Source: JAAYAY01 sp964429355 (GTDB taxonomy: Bacteria; Planctomycetota; Planctomycetia; Pirellulales; Thermoguttaceae). Taken from it: DNA of 59,979 nt. The position numbers were made by a program, and so were the translations under genes. The notes beneath the pieces were generated by a model. The model saw only the letters and a list, made by a program, of their open reading frames with translations. It did no database searches and was not told the origin of the DNA. This document shows positions 56,109 to 59,979 of the stretch, piece after piece (the stretch's first letter is position 1; every line of letters begins with the position of its first letter). The stretch covers positions 1 through 59,979 of the forward strand of contig CAYSCH010000006.1 in the NCBI GenBank assembly GCA_964429355.1. The letters are read 5' to 3'.

Positions 56109-59100
56109 ATGCGATCGTGGATCATTTCCTGGAGGCAGAAGATTGGTGAGTTGAGAAAGTCCGGAGCGGGAAAGGGGCATTTCTCCCGATCGCAAATGCG
56201 TCGCAATCTGCGACTGGAGCCGTTGGAGAAACGGGAGCTGCTGAGCGCCGGGCCGCCGGAAATCGGCTACTTCCATGCATCGGGCGGGGCAAGCCAGTTC
56301 ATTCTTGATTCCAACGGCAACCGTTCGTGGGATGCACAAGACCAGACGTCTGTGTATGGGGATGCTACCGACACGCCGGTCGTCGGCGACTGGAACGGCG
56401 ACGGGCTGGACGAAATCGGTATCTTCCGGGTGTCATACGGCTTTGGCGAATTCATTCTCGATTCAAACGCCAGCGGGTCCTGGGATCCGAGTGATACCGT
56501 GTACGACTTCGGCAACACCACGGACATGCCGATCAGTGGCGACTGGAACAACGACGGGGTCGACGAGATCGGAGTATTTCGTACTTCGGCGGGCTACGGC
56601 CAGTTCATACTGGACTCCAATGCCGATGGCGTTCTGAACGACACGATTCACGACTACGGCACCGCCAGCGACACGCCGATCATCGGCGACTGGAACGGTA
56701 ACGGACTCGACCAGATTGGCGTCTTCCGCGAGTCGGGGACCGCAGGCCAATTCATTCTGGACGAGAACAACGACTTCCTCGCGGCGGCAGACCCAGTCTA
56801 CGGTTGGGGTTACGCCGGCGACACTCCGGTCGTCGGAGATTGGAACAACGATGGATCTGACGAGGTTGGCAGCTACCGGGGTTCCGGGGCCGATGGCCGG
56901 TTTGTCCTGGATCTCAACGCTGATTTCATCGAGGTGGGTGAGCCAGTCTATTCCTACTGCTATGCGGGTGAAACGCCGCTGGTCGGCGATTGGGACGGGA
57001 ACGGCGTCGATGATATAGGCAATCTTCGGAAGTTCGGCGGCGAGGGCCAATTCACGCTTGATTTCGACGCCAGCAACTCCTCAACCCCGGAGGATTCCGT
57101 TGTCGCTTTCGGTGTTGCCGCCGACGCTCCGATCGAAGGCGATTGGAATGGAGACGGGCGGGACCAGATCGGCGTGTTCCGCCAATCGGGCGGCTACGGC
57201 CACTTCATCCTCGATTCCAACGGCAACGGCGCCTTGGACTTGGAGGACTCGGTCTACGATTATGGGTTTGGTTCCGATTCGCCGATCATCGGCGACTGGA
57301 ATGGAGACGGGCGTGACGATATCGGCGTCTTTCGCGCCATCGACGGGCACGGTGTCTTCATCCTTGATTCCAATGCAAGCGGCGACTGGGATGCGAATGA
57401 CGACACGCACTACTTCGGTTACGCCGGTGACACGCCAATCGCCGGCGATTGGAACGGGAACGGTCGTGACGATATCGGCATATTCCAGGCAATCGACGGC
57501 AACGGCGTATTTGTCCTGGACTCGAACGGTACCGGCTCTTGGGATGGGAGCGATCTGACGCACTGGTATGGCTTGGCAACCGATGCGCCTGTCGTGGGCG
57601 ATTGGAACGACGACGGAAGCGATGATGTCGGCAGCTTTCGCTCGGTCAGTGGAAACGGTGCATTCATTCTCGACTCGAATGGCAATGGCAACTGGGACGG
57701 GAACGACGTGTTTTTCTACTACGGCAGTGAAGGAAATCAGCCAGTCGCGGGGGACTGGAATTGGAAAGGGACCGACGAAATCGGCATTTACGTCGTCAAC
57801 GGCGCCGCCGGACAGTTCACTCAAGATGCCAACGGCAACGGCTGCCCGGATGGCGACGATCGGGAGCACCTGTTCGGCGACGCCACCGACACGCCGCTGG
57901 TCGGTGACTGGAATCGCGACGGACATGATGAAATCGGCGTCTTCCGCGTCAACGGCGTCGACGGCCAATTCATACTGGATTCCAATGGTAATGGCACCCT
58001 GGACCTGGATGACCTGGTCTACAACTACGGGCTCGCTACCGATACGCCCGTCACGGGCGACTGGAACGGAGACGGGCGGGATGAGATCGGCGTGTTTCGC
58101 CCATCCGGCGCCAACGGCCAATTCATCGTGGACGCCAATGGCGACGGCTCCTTGGAACAGAATGATCCCGTCTACAACTACGGCCTCGCTACCGACGCGC
58201 CGATCATCGGCGATTGGGACGCCGACGGTCAGGATGATATTGGCGTTTTCCGAGGTATCAGCGGTAACGGAGTGTTCATTCTGGACTCCAACGGCAACGG
58301 CTATTGGGATGGGAGCGACGCTGCGGACTACTTCGGGTACGACGTGGACACGCCGATTATCGGTGATTGGAACGGGGACGGACGCGACAACATCGGCGTT
58401 GTTCAGGCGATCGGCGGTTACGGGATATTCATCCTGGATTCGAACGGTAGTGACTCTTGGGATGGGGAAGATGTAGGATACTGCTACGGCTTGGCTACCG
58501 ATACACCGCTTGTGGGCGACTGGGATGGAGCGGGGGTGGCATTCACGGATCCCGATCTCAGTGCCGCCGTGCATCATGCCCTGGCCGTGCCCGTGGGCAA
58601 ACAACTGACGCCCGATGACATGCTCCAGTTGACATCTCTGACAGTCGACAGCAGCTTGCTCAATTCGTTGTTTGGTCTGCAGTATGCCAGGAATCTCGAA
58701 TCGTTGACTCTCGTCCCATCCGATTTCTCCCAGCCAGGTGAGCTACTCGGCGAAACGCCTCTTGCCGCGATTCATCCGCTGACGCAAATGGAACACCTGA
58801 CCCTGCAGGGGCTCGGGTTGAGTGATTCCGACCTTGTGCCGATCACCGCCTTGAGCCAATTGGAGGTGCTGGACCTGTCGTTCAATGAAATCGTTGGCTC
58901 GCAGGCTGCTTTCCCCAGTCTAAGCAGTCTTGAAGCTCTCGCTTCGCTCGACCTCCGTTATAACTCCGTTGAGGTCGTTCCCGAGGCCATCGCCGATATC
59001 TCGACGCTGGAGACTCTTTACGTCCACGGCAACCCGCTGACCGACGATCCACAAGCCGGCTTGGTCAATCTTGCAGGGAAGGTCCTCCATGTTGACGTGG

Positions 59101-59979
59101 CTCCGGATCACCCCGACGAGGCAGAGGACATCGCGGACCTGGCGGATCGGCTCTACAACCTGCCGCTCAAGGTGTACGAGTACGTGCTCAACACGATCGA
59201 GTTCGAGCCGTATCGTGGCTCGATGAAGGGTACCCAGGCGGTGTTTCAGACGGGCAAAGGGAATGCGTGGGATGCTTCTTCGTTGCTCGCTGATCTGCTT
59301 GAAGAGGCGGGAATCGAGGTGCGCTACGTCCGCGGGGTGGTCGAATTGCCCGTTGACTCGCAATCGCCAGACGGACTCGGCGTCGAATCGTGGCTCGGCG
59401 TTGCCACGCCGGCTGCGGCCATAAACGTTCTCAACAACGCTTACCTGGATGCCACCAGCATTGACGTAGGCGCCAATACGGTTGCCGTTCAGTTCGACCA
59501 CCTCTGGCCGGAGGCGAATGTGGAGATTCCGGGCGTCGGCTCCCAATGGGTGGCGTTGGATGCCTCCATCAAGTTTCGCGATTGCCGGGAGAGTGTGCGG
59601 AACATGTTGAGCGAGGTGGCATTCGACACCAGCGGCGTTACTGGAGATTACTTCGCAAACGTGCGGACCGACTCGCCGCACGAGTACTACGAAGGGCTGG
59701 TCCGCGATTACCTGGCAGAAAACGAACCGACAACAAACATCGCGGAGATTTCCTATGCCGGACCGATTGTCGCCCAGGCGGTTTTTTCCCTGCCAACAGA
59801 GGCTCTGTACGACATAATCTCTCAGGAAACGGCAGTTACAGAAATCCCCGCCTCGGAAACGCACCAGATCCGAGTTACCCTCACAAACTATGCGGAAGAT
59901 ACCATCTATTTCCAGACGAATCCGCTTTCGCTCCCGGAAATCGGCACAATGCCACTCACGGTACGACCAACGCCGTCAG
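56109..59979 (+). CDS. giant secreted repeat protein: LEPxxR leader, Ca-loop repeats, LRR, transglutaminase-like domain (runs off window)
   Basis: The ATG (GAAGGA upstream) opens a frame with no stop up to the last base, at least 1290 residues. The N-terminus has the planctomycete LEPLEKRELLSA motif (about 38-49) that follows an Arg-rich leader. Next come 15 near-identical repeats of about 50 residues (about 53-810), each with FILDSNGNG..D and GDWNGDGRDEIGVF; both loops have the D-x-N/D-G-x-G-x-x-D layout of calcium sites (FG-GAP/VCBS-like). Leucine-rich repeats follow (about 850-970, LSQLEVLDLSFNEI, LASLDLRYNSV). A transglutaminase-like domain (about 1030-1160) keeps the His (H1131) and Asp (D1151) but has Trp at the cysteine position (GKGNAWDASSLL, W1054). 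Extracellular, probably surface or adhesive. Confidence 0.88.
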   Translation, partial: MRSWIISWRQKIGELRKSGAGKGHFSRSQMRRNLRLEPLEKRELLSAGPPEIGYFHASGGASQFILDSNGNRSWDAQDQTSVYGDATDTPVVGDWNGDGLDEIGIFRVSYGFGEFILDSNASGSWDPSDTVYDFGNTTDMPISGDWNNDGVDEIGVFRTSAGYGQFILDSNADGVLNDTIHDYGTASDTPIIGDWNGNGLDQIGVFRESGTAGQFILDENNDFLAAADPVYGWGYAGDTPVVGDWNNDGSDEVGSYRGSGADGRFVLDLNADFIEVGEPVYSYCYAGETPLVGDWDGNGVDDIGNLRKFGGEGQFTLDFDASNSSTPEDSVVAFGVAADAPIEGDWNGDGRDQIGVFRQSGGYGHFILDSNGNGALDLEDSVYDYGFGSDSPIIGDWNGDGRDDIGVFRAIDGHGVFILDSNASGDWDANDDTHYFGYAGDTPIAGDWNGNGRDDIGIFQAIDGNGVFVLDSNGTGSWDGSDLTHWYGLATDAPVVGDWNDDGSDDVGSFRSVSGNGAFILDSNGNGNWDGNDVFFYYGSEGNQPVAGDWNWKGTDEIGIYVVNGAAGQFTQDANGNGCPDGDDREHLFGDATDTPLVGDWNRDGHDEIGVFRVNGVDGQFILDSNGNGTLDLDDLVYNYGLATDTPVTGDWNGDGRDEIGVFRPSGANGQFIVDANGDGSLEQNDPVYNYGLATDAPIIGDWDADGQDDIGVFRGISGNGVFILDSNGNGYWDGSDAADYFGYDVDTPIIGDWNGDGRDNIGVVQAIGGYGIFILDSNGSDSWDGEDVGYCYGLATDTPLVGDWDGAGVAFTDPDLSAAVHHALAVPVGKQLTPDDMLQLTSLTVDSSLLNSLFGLQYARNLESLTLVPSDFSQPGELLGETPLAAIHPLTQMEHLTLQGLGLSDSDLVPITALSQLEVLDLSFNEIVGSQAAFPSLSSLEALASLDLRYNSVEVVPEAIADISTLETLYVHGNPLTDDPQAGLVNLAGKVLHVDVAPDHPDEAEDIADLADRLYNLPLKVYEYVLNTIEFEPYRGSMKGTQAVFQTGKGNAWDASSLLADLLEEAGIEVRYVRGVVELPVDSQSPDGLGVESWLGVATPAAAINVLNNAYLDATSIDVGANTVAVQFDHLWPEANVEIPGVGSQWVALDASIKFRDCRESVRNMLSEVAFDTSGVTGDYFANVRTDSPHEYYEGLVRDYLAENEPTTNIAEISYAGPIVAQAVFSLPTEALYDIISQETAVTEIPASETHQIRVTLTNYAEDTIYFQTNPLSLPEIGTMPLTVRPTPS

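Noticed and set aside
57081..58604. A 507-codon antisense frame across the calcium-loop repeats
   Set aside because: It is a by-product of translating a repetitive gene on the opposite strand. The repeats only make sense as DWNGDG-type loops on the plus strand.
1..59979. CRISPR array
   Set aside because: No regularly spaced identical repeats with unique spacers exist. The only regular repeats, 56265-58540, are in-frame protein repeats.

Overview
The window looks like a chromosomal segment of a planctomycete, probably of the Pirellula type. The evidence is a giant secreted protein opening with the planctomycete LEPLEKRELLSA-type sorting motif, a TIGR03067-like domain fused to a TolB-type propeller, a prepilin-like leader of the kind common in this phylum, secreted sulfatases with planctomycete C-terminal extensions, a secreted caspase-like protein and many signal-peptide proteins. 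GC content is high over most of the window. Two runs of N (2704-2743 and 44494-44503) show a draft scaffold. I saw no tRNA, rRNA, CRISPR array or intact insertion sequence.

Layout. 52-8994 (minus strand): a sulfated-glycan degradation block with an alpha-N-acetylglucosaminidase (GH89), two formylglycine sulfatases (one interrupted by an assembly gap) and a YjhG/YagF-type sugar-acid dehydratase. 9198-16031: an accessory, more AT-rich stretch with an AAA ATPase/TOPRIM-like pair that resembles known ATPase-nuclease defence pairs, a prepilin-leader membrane protein, a PD-(D/E)XK-like nuclease candidate, small ORFs, a large hairpin repeat and a 22-bp palindrome. 16252-25873: envelope and secreted proteins (caspase-PDZ, Asn-rich protein, SYLF protein, HtrA-PDZ-PA14 protease paired with a PQQ-type propeller, double alpha/beta hydrolase). 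25897-34555: DUF3472 protein, PLP decarboxylase, TPR protein, TIGR03067-TolB protein, mnmA and a Tat-exported sugar isomerase-like protein.

34604-40392: an overlapping minus-strand operon of ceramidase-like hydrolase, two ATC-hydrolase-like proteins, a 3-hydroxyacyl-CoA dehydrogenase-like enzyme and an M19 dipeptidase, divergent from a CyuA/YhaM-type cysteine desulfidase. This is a plausible uncharacterised catabolic module. 40499-44473: a signalling pair of a Ser/Thr kinase with an extracytoplasmic sensor and an FHA-GAF-adenylate cyclase. 45046-54712: a degenerate HNH-like protein, lysS, a LolCD-type ABC exporter, an IlvE-type aminotransferase and a lutABC lactate-utilisation operon. 56109 to the end: a very large secreted protein with 15 calcium-loop repeats, LRRs and a transglutaminase-like domain lacking the catalytic cysteine; it runs off the window.

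The glycan block forms a coherent exo-acting route: desulfation, removal of terminal GlcNAc, sugar-acid dehydration. The lut operon would feed lactate into central metabolism. Several convergent gene pairs are separated by hairpin repeats that could act as bidirectional terminators.
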